Source: a virus. From it: a DNA stretch of 34,849 nucleotides. The position numbers and the translations under genes were made by a program. Below are positions 6,743 to 14,989 of this stretch, one piece after another. Within the stretch, counting starts at the first letter, position 1; each line of letters begins with the position of its first letter. A model generated the notes under the pieces. The model was not told the DNA's origin and did not search any database. It saw only the letters and a list, made by a program, of their open reading frames with translations. Location: positions 1 to 34,849 of IMG/VR virus record IMGVR_UViG_3300037882_001668; one strand, given 5' to 3'.

Positions 6743-6815
6743 CGATCCCGCTTAAGCGGCAGTTATGTCGCACACGCACTGTATGAATTAACAGTAAAAA
6801 TAGTTTAAATAGTTG

Positions 6816-6910
6816 TTGCGTTACGTGTAATGTATTGCTATAGTTACATCACTGAAGCGATTGGCGCGACAGAAAAACAAATGGTGATGAAAATGCAACT
6901 ATCAAACAAA
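6816..6910 (+). promoter_or_regulatory. 95-base conserved leader with extended -10 promoter (cassette copy A)
   Basis: These 95 bases are identical to the reverse complement of 23667-23761, while the downstream coding halves have diverged. They contain TTGCGT (6816-6821), a 17-base spacer and TGCTATAGT, an extended -10 with TATAGT at 6839-6844. Exact conservation of a non-coding leader suggests a functional promoter and perhaps a 5' UTR element. It also argues against using ATG 6830 as the start, because that lies upstream of the -10 box. Confidence 0.65.
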
Positions 6911-7114
6911 AAAGCTTTAAAAGAAATAAAAGCAGCAGCGGCAGCGGCAGGCTTAACATTCTCACGGATGAAGAGCGTTGGATCGATTAACGGATCCCCA
7001 GCGTACAAATTTTATCCTCGTGGCGGGGGGTCAGCGGTAATTAGTAACTGTACTATAAGCAGTGCGTATACGCTTGTATGCGCAGGCGATTTAGATAAGT
7101 TTAAAAATGAGTAA
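6881..7114 (+). CDS. Duplicated cassette gene 1, copy A (small conserved phage protein)
   Basis: The frame is open from ATG 6830, but that lies upstream of a promoter -10 box. ATG 6881, 6887 or 6893 (after GGTGAT) is therefore more likely. The product of about 77 residues is strongly basic at the start (MKMQLSNKKALKEIK). It then has INGSPAYKFYPRGGG, followed by SNCTISSAY and LDKFKNE. A paralogue is encoded at 23463-23696, with most substitutions in the helix around residue 20. Short phage proteins with an I-N-G-x-x-A-Y-K-F...S-N-C-T pattern are known to me only as uncharacterised. It overlaps gene 2 of the cassette. Confidence 0.8.
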   Translation: MVMKMQLSNKKALKEIKAAAAAAGLTFSRMKSVGSINGSPAYKFYPRGGGSAVISNCTISSAYTLVCAGDLDKFKNE

Positions 7115-7280
7115 TGATAAGGGCGCGAAAGCGCCCAAGTCTAACGCTGATAGGCAGGCCGCGTATCGAGCGAGGAAAGCCCAAAACGGGCTTATTGAGG
7201 TTCGAGGGATATTTTCGACTGCAGAAAATGCTGAGAAAATTCGGCTCTATGCACAGAAATTGAGCGACCGGGCTGGCTAG
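7107..7280 (+). CDS. Duplicated cassette gene 2, copy A (small basic protein)
   Basis: The 57-residue product starts MSNDKGAKAPKSNADRQAAY and overlaps gene 1 by eight bases. It continues RARKAQNG, then EVRGIF and a helix ending IRLYAQKLSDRAG. It resembles short proteins with a DRQ-x-x-Y-R-x-R...E-V-R pattern that may be ribbon-helix-helix-like DNA binders. A paralogue with the same first ten residues lies at 23300-23470. Just after the start codon the mRNA can form GGGCGC-GAAA-GCGCCC (7121-7136), also kept in the second copy. The last codons run into a repeated hairpin (7266-7301). Confidence 0.8.
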   Translation: MSNDKGAKAPKSNADRQAAYRARKAQNGLIEVRGIFSTAENAEKIRLYAQKLSDRAG

Positions 7281-7301
7281 ATGCCAGTCATTACCCGATT
7301 A
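7266..7301 (+). repeat. 36-base nested hairpin repeat, copy 1
   Basis: Identical to 8011-8046. It contains CGGG (7269-7272) pairing with CCCG (7294-7297), enclosing CTGGC-TAGAT-GCCAG (7273-7287). It lies 18 bases before the ATG of the ParB-like gene. As DNA it is a symmetric operator-like site. As RNA it is a stem-loop at the edge of the ribosome-binding region. Confidence 0.8.
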
Positions 7302-7319
7302 TAAGCCGAGGGTATTAAA

Positions 7320-7739
7320 ATGAATACCCAACAATTGAAAATTAACCCCACGGGAGAAGGTATGGCAGCAAAGAAAAAAAATGATTCAAGAATTCATATT
7401 CGCCAGCGGGAGTCAATGCAAGGGCAAATGGCTAGGCTGGGCAAGAATTGTTGGGCTGTCTCTAGGCTGGTCATGCTCTCAAAGGATTTACCCACTATGG
7501 ATGTTCCGTTGAAGCATTTAAACGTCTACAACACTTACGATAATTTAACCCTGCGGGAGATGGTGTCTCATATGAGAGCTGTGAATGCCAGTGATCTCAA
7601 GTACCCCATTATTTTGGATGAGGATGGCGAGATTATGGATGGCAGACATCGCATTATGAAAGCCATGCTTGAGGGTAAAAAAACGATTAAGGCTGTGCGG
7701 TTTGATGAGAATCCATCTCCTTGTAGCCGAGACGAATAA
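7320..7739 (+). CDS. ParB/Srx-like domain protein
   Basis: The 139-residue product contains IILDEDGEIMDGRHRIMKAM near residues 97-116, the signature of the ParB N-terminal/sulfiredoxin-like fold. In phages this fold often occurs in small regulatory or nucleotide-handling proteins. The N-terminus is basic (AAKKKNDSRIHIRQRE). GAGGG precedes ATG 7320, but ATG 7362 after GGGAGAAGG is equally good in the same frame. The gene follows the first copy of the 36-base hairpin. There is no HTH domain and no parA or parS, so plasmid partition is unlikely. Confidence 0.7.
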   Translation: MNTQQLKINPTGEGMAAKKKNDSRIHIRQRESMQGQMARLGKNCWAVSRLVMLSKDLPTMDVPLKHLNVYNTYDNLTLREMVSHMRAVNASDLKYPIILDEDGEIMDGRHRIMKAMLEGKKTIKAVRFDENPSPCSRDE

Positions 7740-7785
7740 CGACCTGTAATTGAAAATTAACTCTATCAATATGCGGATTTTTAAA

Positions 7786-8004
7786 ATGAATACGATTGAT
7801 TTTTGTTTTTGGTTGCAGGGATATTTTGAAATTAGTGGGAATACTGAAATCACGAAAGAGCAAGCGAATGTCATCAAAGATCATTTGAGTCTTGTTTTTA
7901 AGCATGAGATTGACCCGCTTCGGGAAAAGCAGACTACTACACCTGCCATCACACTTACCGCAGCGCACTCACCTTTAAATAATGATGCGCTAGTGCGATG
8001 CTAG
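7786..8004 (+). CDS. Small conserved phage protein (FCFWLQGYFE type)
   Basis: I start at ATG 7786 (MNTIDFCFWLQGYFEISG). The frame is open from a TTG at 7750, but that adds a low-complexity leader. The 72-residue protein has the pattern FCxWLQGxFE...LTxEQxxxIxxHLxLVF seen in many short phage proteins of unknown function. Its C-terminus is a Thr/Ala-rich tail. It sits between the two exact copies of the 36-base hairpin repeat. The sequence AATTGAAAATTAAC shortly before this start also occurs in the first codons of the previous gene. Confidence 0.75.
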   Translation: MNTIDFCFWLQGYFEISGNTEITKEQANVIKDHLSLVFKHEIDPLREKQTTTPAITLTAAHSPLNNDALVRC

Positions 8005-8010
8005 TAACAA

Positions 8011-8046
8011 GACCGGGCTGGCTAGATGCCAGTCATTACCCGATTA
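8011..8046 (+). repeat. 36-base nested hairpin repeat, copy 2
   Basis: Exact copy of 7266-7301, entirely non-coding here. It lies 28 bases before the ATG of the zinc-knuckle/HTH gene. The inner arms CTGGC/GCCAG are separated by five bases, a usual geometry for a dimeric HTH operator. A degraded third copy is seen at about 8326-8352, at the end of that gene and just before the methyltransferase start. Confidence 0.8.
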
Positions 8047-8074
8047 GCCGCACAGATTATTTTGGAGAAATACG

Positions 8075-8353
8075 ATGGATAGGCAGTGCAGCTCATGCGG
8101 TGGGTTTTGCAAAAAAAGCCGATGCGAAATAATAACGCTAAAGCCAATAACAGGCTCTAACATTAAGCGAATAAGAGAGGCTCGCAAAATGAGCGCGATA
8201 GAACTCGCTCGCGCTGCAAGTGTTCCAAAAAACACGCTTTCAGAGCTAGAAAATAGTACTCAAAACCCGTCTGTGTGGACTATGTACAAAATAGCAAAGG
8301 CTTTGAATTGCAGCATTGAGGAATTGCTAAGATACCAGTCATTACCAGATTGA
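8075..8353 (+). CDS. Xre-family HTH regulator with N-terminal Cys knuckle
   Basis: GGAG seven bases before ATG 8075 supports the long start. Residues 5-17 hold CSSCGGFCKKSRC, a likely zinc knuckle. Residues 29-88 are a standard HTH_3 domain: IKRIREARKMSAIELARAAS, then VPKNTLSELENSTQNPS, then KIAKALNCSIEELL. It probably dimerises and binds a palindromic operator. The 36-base hairpin just upstream is the obvious candidate for autoregulation. Such small repressors occur in both temperate and virulent phages, and no integrase is present. Confidence 0.85.
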   Translation: MDRQCSSCGGFCKKSRCEIITLKPITGSNIKRIREARKMSAIELARAASVPKNTLSELENSTQNPSVWTMYKIAKALNCSIEELLRYQSLPD

Positions 8354-8371
8354 CAAGATGAGGATTTGAAA

Positions 8372-8968
8372 TTGAAAGTATTGATAGCTTGCGAATATTC
8401 GGGTCGTGTGCGTGATGCCTTTGCCGCACTCGGACATGATGCGATGAGTTGTGATTTATTGCCGAGTGACGCGCCCGGTAAGCACTACCAGGGCGACGTT
8501 TACGACATGCTTAACGAGCAGTGGGATTTAATTATTGCGCACCCGCCGTGCACAGCTTTAGCAGTTTCTGGCAACTCAACATACGGCGAGGGGCAACCAA
8601 AGTACGCGGCAAGACTTGCGGCCGTAAAGTGGACGGTTAATTTTTGGGAAGAATGTAAGAAAGTTTCGCCACGCGTTTGCCTTGAAAACCCGGTCGGGGT
8701 TTTGCGCAGATTGGGCGGGATGCACAAGCCTCAATTTGTGCAGCCTTATATGTTTGGGCATCTGGAGCAAAAGAAAACAGGATTATTTTTGCACGGATTG
8801 CCAGAGCTTAAAGAAGCTAAAAATGTTTTTGATGAAATGATGTTGCTGCCGAAAAATGTTAGGGAGAGATTGCACTATCTACCACCGAGCTCGGAACGGT
8901 GGAAAATTCGCTCAACAACATACCAGGGCATAGCGGACGCGATGGCGACGCAGTGGGGCAATACCTGA
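8372..8968 (+). CDS. Phage DNA cytosine methyltransferase-like protein
   Basis: GAGGA lies seven bases before TTG 8372, which I take as start. A TTG two codons earlier is too close to the ribosome-binding site. The 198-residue product begins MKVLIACEYSGRVRDAF, a Rossmann SAM-binding opening. It has AHPPCTALAVSG (the catalytic PPC loop of C5 methyltransferases) near residues 56-67. It also has CLENPVG near residue 108, equivalent to the ENV motif. It is half the length of bacterial enzymes and lacks a large target-recognition domain. Similar short proteins are frequent in phages and probably modify phage DNA against restriction. Confidence 0.8.
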   Translation: MKVLIACEYSGRVRDAFAALGHDAMSCDLLPSDAPGKHYQGDVYDMLNEQWDLIIAHPPCTALAVSGNSTYGEGQPKYAARLAAVKWTVNFWEECKKVSPRVCLENPVGVLRRLGGMHKPQFVQPYMFGHLEQKKTGLFLHGLPELKEAKNVFDEMMLLPKNVRERLHYLPPSSERWKIRSTTYQGIADAMATQWGNT

Positions 8969-9007
8969 TTCTGCGGAAGTCATCTGTGCTGACGTTAAAT
9001 AACTAAA

Positions 9008-9499
9008 ATGATGAAAAAAATAATCCTGATTTCTATTCCTTTTTTGCTTGCGTTAGATTCTGGTGAAACGTCTTACCACAACGACGAAATTATAGCTTTT
9101 GAACAAGCCGTAAAACGCCTGCAAGAAGCAGGCTGTTTAGAGTGGGAGAGAAAAAGAATTAGTTTAGTGACTCAGACTCGCGAGACTGAAAATAAAACAA
9201 TAATTTCAGGGCAGGTTTTTTCGGTTGAGTGTATTAAGTGGCCTACCACAATCGCTCCATTAGTGAGTGTTAAGGTAAGCTGGACACCACCTGAATCTAG
9301 AGAAAATGGCGAGGCATTAACTGCAGAAGAGATCTCACACTACGAGATTCACATCAATGAGGAGGTCTACATTTCTCGAGGTTACGAGTGGATTAAGGAA
9401 TTTCAATACGGCAAGTATTCGCTGAGGATGTTAGCAGTAGATACTGAAGGGCTTAAAAGTGACTTGACTCAGCCCGTCTCATTTACTGTTAGTGGTTAA
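9008..9499 (+). CDS. Exported small protein with a fibronectin type III-like domain
   Basis: Residues 1-16 look like a signal sequence: MMKK followed by a hydrophobic run (IILISIPFLLAL). A helical middle section follows (IAFEQAVKRLQEAG). The C-terminal 85 residues have the FN3 pattern VSWTPP...ENG...ISHYEIHINEE, then YEWIKEF and a final VSFTV strand. It is the last gene of the rightward arm, facing the tailspike gene. No strong ribosome-binding site is visible. It may be a periplasmic or surface accessory protein. A role in adsorption or exclusion is only inference. Confidence 0.7.
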   Translation: MMKKIILISIPFLLALDSGETSYHNDEIIAFEQAVKRLQEAGCLEWERKRISLVTQTRETENKTIISGQVFSVECIKWPTTIAPLVSVKVSWTPPESRENGEALTAEEISHYEIHINEEVYISRGYEWIKEFQYGKYSLRMLAVDTEGLKSDLTQPVSFTVSG

Positions 9500-9534
9500 A
9501 TAACCCACCGCTTGAAGTTGCTAAGCATAGCTTA
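9494..9534. terminator. Possible bidirectional terminator between convergent arms
   Basis: Two short hairpins lie where the arms meet: GGTTA-AA-TAACC (9494-9505) and TAAGC-ATA-GCTTA (9522-9534). On the plus strand the second is followed by a pyrimidine-rich CTTTTACTTTTG. Neither has a strong G+C stem with a uniform T run, so this is a weak call based mainly on position. Confidence 0.3.
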
Positions 9535-9557
9535 CACTGCCTTTTACTTTTGTCACA

Positions 9558-11711
9558 TTAAACTCCTGTCAACCCCAGCCAAGACCCATTGTACCGATAA
9601 TATAACTTGCCATCTTTAACAGTAATCGCGCCATTTTGGACGCCAGATGTTGCCGGTGCTCCTGCAACTAAAGAGTGTCCGATGTACGTCAACCCCGCCG
9701 CAACCCCGAAAACGATAGCGCCCGTATCATCATACAGCCGAAGTCCGTTATTGGTCCCATCGCTCCTACTGTAGACAAGTTTATAATTTTTAACAGTGCC
9801 ATCTGATAAAACTGTTGACAGAAATAAACTAGAACCCTCGCCATCGTCCATCAGTCCCGATTGTAGCGTTAAAATGTTAACAGTACACCCAGAACCAGAC
9901 CCGCCAGTGGTAGCTACAGCAGACGCCACTGAGTAAGCATTGCCAAAATTGGTCATATTAGCAGTCAGGACACCTCCGCTACCGTTAACTGTTAGTACTC
10001 GTATCACTGCATTGCCTTGGCCGCTTGTAATAGTTAAATCATCACCCACAGCATACCCAGTCCCAGCCGCCGCTATTGAAAACGTCCGTATGGTGTTGTC
10101 AATTCTGTAATCTGTTCTGACGTATAAATTGTTGCCAACCTCTACCCCTGCGTCCCCGAATTTAGTAATAGAATTAGTCGTCCCAGCAGCGTTTATAGTG
10201 TCGTTTGGAGTGGTCAGCCGAAAAGTATTATGCTTAGTAGTCCCTTCGCTATAAATGTAACGGATCAACACATCGCCAGTTATTAAACTCTGTTGAATAT
10301 TATTGAGCCTAATACGTTTATTAACAGGTGATTGATTTCTCCCTATATGGAATTCGTTGAAGTATTTATAAGATCCGTCATTGCTGGATGCATCAATTAA
10401 ATAAGCTTTATCGTTCCATGTCGCATCACTAAAGACGCCGCAGCCCTCGAATGCCGTATTGTTGATAATCCTGATACCTTGCACGAGCGCCGGGTAATAG
10501 CTGACATTATCATCCATTAGCGCAACACTATTATTATCATGGCCTAACCGTATTGGTGTATTCTCTGTATTAGCGAAAGAACACGAATCAACTACCGTAC
10601 CACGACCTGAATAGATCCAGAGCAGCACAGATGTCGAGCCATTTGCCTGAGATCCACCATAGAATTTACAGTTGCTTATTGTACTTTCATTAAACCCACC
10701 AGCCGCCACAAAAGTTTCTGACGATTTATAGCCCTGTGCGCCTGAGAATACGCAATTACTGATATTTACACCTTCACAAGAGTAATACCCATAATCTTGG
10801 ACACCGACAACTTTGTGGTATTCAAATTCAAGCATCCGATTACTAAATTTTAAGAATGTCACATTAGAAATATTCACACTATCAGACACGTCTGAGATGT
10901 AAAGACCCTTACAGCCTACGCCAGTATCATTACCTTGGATTGTAAAGTCTCTAAAATTTACTTTCCCCGAAATACTACTACCCGAATAGTACGTGCTGTG
11001 GATCATAAATTTTGCAGTATTCGTCAATAGCGCCCCACCCGCAATAATGTGAGTAGCACTTTGACCAGCACCGTAAAAGTCTCCCTGAATGCCGTTAATG
11101 TTGATAGTATCTGTGATCAAATACGTGCCAGCGGGTATATAAACACTACCATTCCCGCCCTCGCCAACTAAATCTATAGCAGCCTGGAACGCTACGGTAT
11201 CATCTTCCACCCCGTCACCAACAGCACCAAAATCTTTTACACTTACAAACTCTCTTAATTTATCTTGCACAGTGGACGGAGTAGACCCTACCCATCCTGG
11301 GTAATAACCAACCAAACTTGAGCCTTCATTGCTATCTGATCCGTTCGCCAAAGCGTCAATGAACGCATCCAGATTGACTTGGCTTGCCAGTGCAGCCGTA
11401 GCTATATTATCAATGCTCCAAACTGCATTGGTATTATTGTCTGCATCAGCAGAATTTGGGTATAGAACTATTTTGTAATCTTGTTCAACGTGAGGAATAA
11501 ATATCGAATCCTCGCTAGCCTCGCTTCTGACATACCCTTGAGAATTTAATCTCGCCTTTGCCAGCTGAGTACTTCCCGCCGAAGTGGTAGCCATGTAAAT
11601 TGGCGTAGTAGTACCAGCAGCGTAGAATTTAATCCAATAATCTGAGGCAGACACACCTCCTGCCGTTCTAAAATATTGTATTGCTGTTCCGCTTACGGGA
11701 GACCATGTCAT
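9558..11711 (-). CDS. Tailspike protein with pectate-lyase-type beta-helix
   Basis: The 717-residue product ends the leftward arm, as gene 9 does in P22. Residues 1-130 form an N-terminal virion-binding region ([17 protein letters not shown]...). Residue 155 onward starts [20 protein letters not shown], the standard opening of pectin-lyase-fold phage spikes, followed by a long right-handed beta-helix. A Gly-rich segment with two [10 protein letters not shown]-like motifs and a C-terminal trimerisation-type region ([11 protein letters not shown]) follow. It should bind and probably cleave a host surface polysaccharide. The catalytic residues and sugar cannot be read from sequence alone. Confidence 0.9.
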   Translation of the reverse strand: MTWSPVSGTAIQYFRTAGGVSASDYWIKFYAAGTTTPIYMATTSAGSTQLAKARLNSQGYVRSEASEDSIFIPHVEQDYKIVLYPNSADADNNTNAVWSIDNIATAALASQVNLDAFIDALANGSDSNEGSSLVGYYPGWVGSTPSTVQDKLREFVSVKDFGAVGDGVEDDTVAFQAAIDLVGEGGNGSVYIPAGTYLITDTININGIQGDFYGAGQSATHIIAGGALLTNTAKFMIHSTYYSGSSISGKVNFRDFTIQGNDTGVGCKGLYISDVSDSVNISNVTFLKFSNRMLEFEYHKVVGVQDYGYYSCEGVNISNCVFSGAQGYKSSETFVAAGGFNESTISNCKFYGGSQANGSTSVLLWIYSGRGTVVDSCSFANTENTPIRLGHDNNSVALMDDNVSYYPALVQGIRIINNTAFEGCGVFSDATWNDKAYLIDASSNDGSYKYFNEFHIGRNQSPVNKRIRLNNIQQSLITGDVLIRYIYSEGTTKHNTFRLTTPNDTINAAGTTNSITKFGDAGVEVGNNLYVRTDYRIDNTIRTFSIAAAGTGYAVGDDLTITSGQGNAVIRVLTVNGSGGVLTANMTNFGNAYSVASAVATTGGSGSGCTVNILTLQSGLMDDGEGSSLFLSTVLSDGTVKNYKLVYSRSDGTNNGLRLYDDTGAIVFGVAAGLTYIGHSLVAGAPATSGVQNGAITVKDGKLYYRYNGSWLGLTGV

Positions 11712-11714
11712 TGT

Positions 11715-13751
11715 TTAATCCTCGCTAGATTCTATATCATTCAATAACTGCGTGAACGCTCTACCCGCAGCAGGACTAGCAGGATTGAACTGCCTAATAT
11801 TCTTCATCTCTGCTTTCCATGTCGGATCGTACAACATCTTAGACATAACCCTGACATTGCGGTTGAAGGCCGCATCTTCACCACTAGAAGCTAGTGTGCT
11901 TAGTGGCTCCTTAAGGAAATTCCTAATACTCTGGTAGACTCCACCCCGTAATTCACGCTTAATTTCTTCCCTTGTCGCTGTTTGAGATCCGCCAGGTCGG
12001 CCTAGTTTTGCTCTATTTAAAGCTGTTTGAAGATAGATAAGATTCTGCTTCTGCTCACCATCTAGAGCATTGTACAAGACCTTTGAAGATTTCTCATTGG
12101 GAAATAAAGCTCTCTGCAATTGCCCAGGGATATTCTCCGCCGTTACCTCCTCACCAGAAGCCCTAATTCCTCCAATCCTTCGCTCAAGCTCTGCTCGTAC
12201 AATCTGATCCCATGCTTCAGGATCAACCTCTCTAATTGCAGCCTTTGCGTCTAGAATAATCTTAGGATTAGTCTGTTGAGCGTCAAATAATTTACCCGTA
12301 ATCTGCTTTAACTGAATATCGTCTAATTCTGCGATCTTACCTATAATTGAGTCCTGAACCTTCACAACCCTTGGACTGTTCTTAGCGTAAGTATCTCTAG
12401 CTAATCTATACCCATCACTGGATTCATCCATCTGAGCTAACAATGCATTCTTAACATCTCTGAGTTTAGCCTTCGTCGTATTTCCTAAAGAGTCAGACCC
12501 TCGCTTATCGATCATCTGATCTATTTCTATCTTAGCATTATGTAATTTCTCAAGAGATGGCTTCACCACTCTATCATTTTTAATCAATCGAGAAACCTTA
12601 ATTAATGCTTTCGCCACCTCCCCAGTTTTAGGGAGATTGTCTAAATTATCAGCTATCATCTTTTTAACTGGCCCTAAATCTACATCAGCTCCAACAGTAA
12701 ACGCTTCTTTGTAAATCGGTGCGGATTTCTCTGCTCTGATATTCTTAATTCTTTCCACAACACCCTGAGAAGCTGATCTCAGCTTTTCGCCAGCAGTAAC
12801 TAATGACGAATCTGGGGCTATCGATGCAAGGAAACTCTCAACAGCAGCACTCGCCTCTGTGTTCTGTTGTTTGATGGCATTCATCGCAATAGTAGTTCCA
12901 GCAGGCAAGCTAGATAGGAAAGACTGCTTCTCTAGGGTAGACGGTACTACTGTTTGTTGACCTTGCCACAATCCTATACCAGTCGCTTCGCTGGCTTCCT
13001 GACCTACTCTTATATTACTAGCAACGTCAGAGATCTCCTCTTGAGCAGCGCCCATTCCCTCAGCTTGTTTTGCCGCCCGATAACCTTGGATAGCTGGCAT
13101 AACTACCTCTGCCCCACCACCTAACAAGGTCGCTATGCCTGTGCCTAAAGGATCACGCTCTTGCCTACCAATCACAATACCAGACTCTTGAAGGCCTTGC
13201 TCAGTTGCTCCAGCAGCAGCTCCCCCCATCATGACCTTGCTAGCTAGAGTCTTACCTAAATTGGCAAACTTAGCAGCAGGAATAAAGGCTAGGGCTTGAG
13301 CTATAGCAGTCATTGCATCCCGAGGAGAAAAGCCGGGGCGATTAAGCACAGAGCGCCTAACACCGCCATCTTGTGTTGGGACTTCAATAATAGTTGACCC
13401 ATCTCGCGTAGCTTCAAAGATAGCCTCAGGTATTGTCTCTTGAATAATGTCTCTCTGGGCCTTTGGATCGAAGGTTGACAACATACCTATAGCTAGTCTG
13501 AACGTATCTCCCTCTGGAGTTGTGGAAAATTCAGGCAAAGTCCCCAGCTCTGGAGTCGCAGCAATGCGACCTGACCCAGTTACAAAGTCTCTCATCCCTC
13601 TATCAATAGGAGGTAGTTCAGCCTTTACCTTTTCCTGATACTGAGGAGTAGGGATTAACTTACCAGAGTCTAAATCAATAACCCTAGAACCAGGCTGCAA
13701 CCCCCTCTCTTTCTTCTCAACTGATCCAGAACCAAGGTCAATAATTGCCAT
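11715..13751 (-). CDS. P22 gp16-like ejection (internal virion) protein
   Basis: The 678-residue product is the third of three ejection proteins placed as P22 7-20-16, just before the tailspike. It has a Gly/Ala-rich hydrophobic stretch near residues 145-190 (AIAQALAFIPAAKFANLG, then MMGGAAAG) that could insert into membrane. Long helical charged regions follow. Such proteins leave the virion on infection and help form a channel across the cell envelope. P22 gp16 is similar in size (about 609 residues). Assignment is by synteny and composition. Confidence 0.7.
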   Translation of the reverse strand: MAIIDLGSGSVEKKERGLQPGSRVIDLDSGKLIPTPQYQEKVKAELPPIDRGMRDFVTGSGRIAATPELGTLPEFSTTPEGDTFRLAIGMLSTFDPKAQRDIIQETIPEAIFEATRDGSTIIEVPTQDGGVRRSVLNRPGFSPRDAMTAIAQALAFIPAAKFANLGKTLASKVMMGGAAAGATEQGLQESGIVIGRQERDPLGTGIATLLGGGAEVVMPAIQGYRAAKQAEGMGAAQEEISDVASNIRVGQEASEATGIGLWQGQQTVVPSTLEKQSFLSSLPAGTTIAMNAIKQQNTEASAAVESFLASIAPDSSLVTAGEKLRSASQGVVERIKNIRAEKSAPIYKEAFTVGADVDLGPVKKMIADNLDNLPKTGEVAKALIKVSRLIKNDRVVKPSLEKLHNAKIEIDQMIDKRGSDSLGNTTKAKLRDVKNALLAQMDESSDGYRLARDTYAKNSPRVVKVQDSIIGKIAELDDIQLKQITGKLFDAQQTNPKIILDAKAAIREVDPEAWDQIVRAELERRIGGIRASGEEVTAENIPGQLQRALFPNEKSSKVLYNALDGEQKQNLIYLQTALNRAKLGRPGGSQTATREEIKRELRGGVYQSIRNFLKEPLSTLASSGEDAAFNRNVRVMSKMLYDPTWKAEMKNIRQFNPASPAAGRAFTQLLNDIESSED

Positions 13752-14974
13752 TACTTATTAAGCCTCTGCAATACTTCATCAATAGTAATATTATTATCAA
13801 CAGCGGTATCCTGAAGATCCTGAAGTGTATGCACTCCGCGACGAGTAGTAACGGACTCACCAAAGTTAAAAGAGAACGTATCAGGATCGCCCCCAGCTTT
13901 AACATGCCTGCTGAATTGATCAAACTCTCGCTTGTTAAACCAAGTAGCCCTCTCTAGAGACTTCAATCGAGCCACGTTCGCCGTAGCGGAATCACCTAAT
14001 TCACCCGTAGTGCTCTGAACAACCGTAAACTCGAAGTCCGTTGTCGGCCCTTTGAAAAATTGCAACTGATCAACTGCGAGCTGTTTTAAAGCCTGATCTA
14101 AAACAGCCTCATTCGTTACATCAATATCAGGGAGTAACTTAGCCATTTGAACCTTAACTGAGCCTTGAACGCCCTGAGTAGCCGATCCAGCAAGCTTGAG
14201 AGCTTGATTAAGTCTAATAGACTCTCTAGCGGCTCCGCGATTCCGATCAGAAAGCTCCTTCTTAATAGCGGACACCCTACCCTCTCGCTGAGTAGCATTA
14301 GCAACGCCCTGAGCTTGCCCTACGGCAACGCCAGCCTCTTGGTTAAGCCTATCTATCTTGTACTGCTGAGCACGCTGTATTACGCTCTGACGTTCCACTC
14401 CCGGCGGTATGCGTCTACCCGTAGAAGAAACAACATCAACACTTCCGTCCGGTAATGATTGAATGACAGTTCCATCCTCAAGGATCTGAGTCTTAGCAGA
14501 AGCCATCCCAACACCCCTATCAGAAGGGATTAGCGACATTGCAGGAACTAGTGACTGCCTGAAGGCTGTAATGGCTTGATCATCAGCGACATTAAAGTTA
14601 GCAATCTGATCTTCTGTAATTCCCAAACCTTTGAGTACAGGAATAGATCCTGAAAGAATCTTAGCTCGCTGGTTAATGTCTGGAGTCTGTTGGATCTGAG
14701 CAGCTAGTCCATCCAAAGCCTTAGCTGTTTGAACTTGCCTGCTCATCTGAGCAACATCAAGATTAGACTGACCTATATCCACTGCCTGCTGTCTAGCTTG
14801 CTGCTGGAGAGGGAATGCGTCGATAGATTGTTGAGCTTGTTGCATCAGTAGTGGGAACTGTTGAGACATTCTGCGCTCTTGGTTGAAAGCAGAGCCTAAT
14901 GCCTGACCTCTACCAATAGCCCCAGCAAAGTCCACGCCTTCAGCCATTAGCGGCATTCTAGTGTCTAGCGCCAT
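13751..14974 (-). CDS. P22 gp20-like ejection protein
   Basis: The 407-residue product starts MALDTRMPLMAEGVDF and is rich in Gln and Ala in long helices (residues 30-110). It has GLGITEDQIANF near residue 115. Gln/Ala-rich helical composition, a size close to P22 gp20 and its place between gp7-like and gp16-like genes support a DNA-transfer protein. It would be packaged in the head and released through the portal. The stop shares one base with the next start. Confidence 0.7.
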   Translation of the reverse strand: MALDTRMPLMAEGVDFAGAIGRGQALGSAFNQERRMSQQFPLLMQQAQQSIDAFPLQQQARQQAVDIGQSNLDVAQMSRQVQTAKALDGLAAQIQQTPDINQRAKILSGSIPVLKGLGITEDQIANFNVADDQAITAFRQSLVPAMSLIPSDRGVGMASAKTQILEDGTVIQSLPDGSVDVVSSTGRRIPPGVERQSVIQRAQQYKIDRLNQEAGVAVGQAQGVANATQREGRVSAIKKELSDRNRGAARESIRLNQALKLAGSATQGVQGSVKVQMAKLLPDIDVTNEAVLDQALKQLAVDQLQFFKGPTTDFEFTVVQSTTGELGDSATANVARLKSLERATWFNKREFDQFSRHVKAGGDPDTFSFNFGESVTTRRGVHTLQDLQDTAVDNNITIDEVLQRLNK

Positions 14975-14989
14975 ATTAGCTCCTTAGAT

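Noticed and set aside
6748-6759. Palindrome CCGCTTAAGCGG after ssb as a terminator
   Set aside because: The hairpin has only four-base arms around TTAA and no T run on either strand. It could be a protein site, but nothing supports a specific call.
6881-7280. HicA/HicB-type toxin-antitoxin pair
   Set aside because: Gene size and order are suggestive, but the HicA catalytic Gly-His region is not seen and gene 2 is not a clear antitoxin. I leave the function open.
7320-7739. Plasmid-type partition gene (ParB) implying a plasmid prophage
   Set aside because: Only the N-terminal ParB-like fold is present, with no ParA ATPase or parS-like repeats, and such domains are common in virulent phages.
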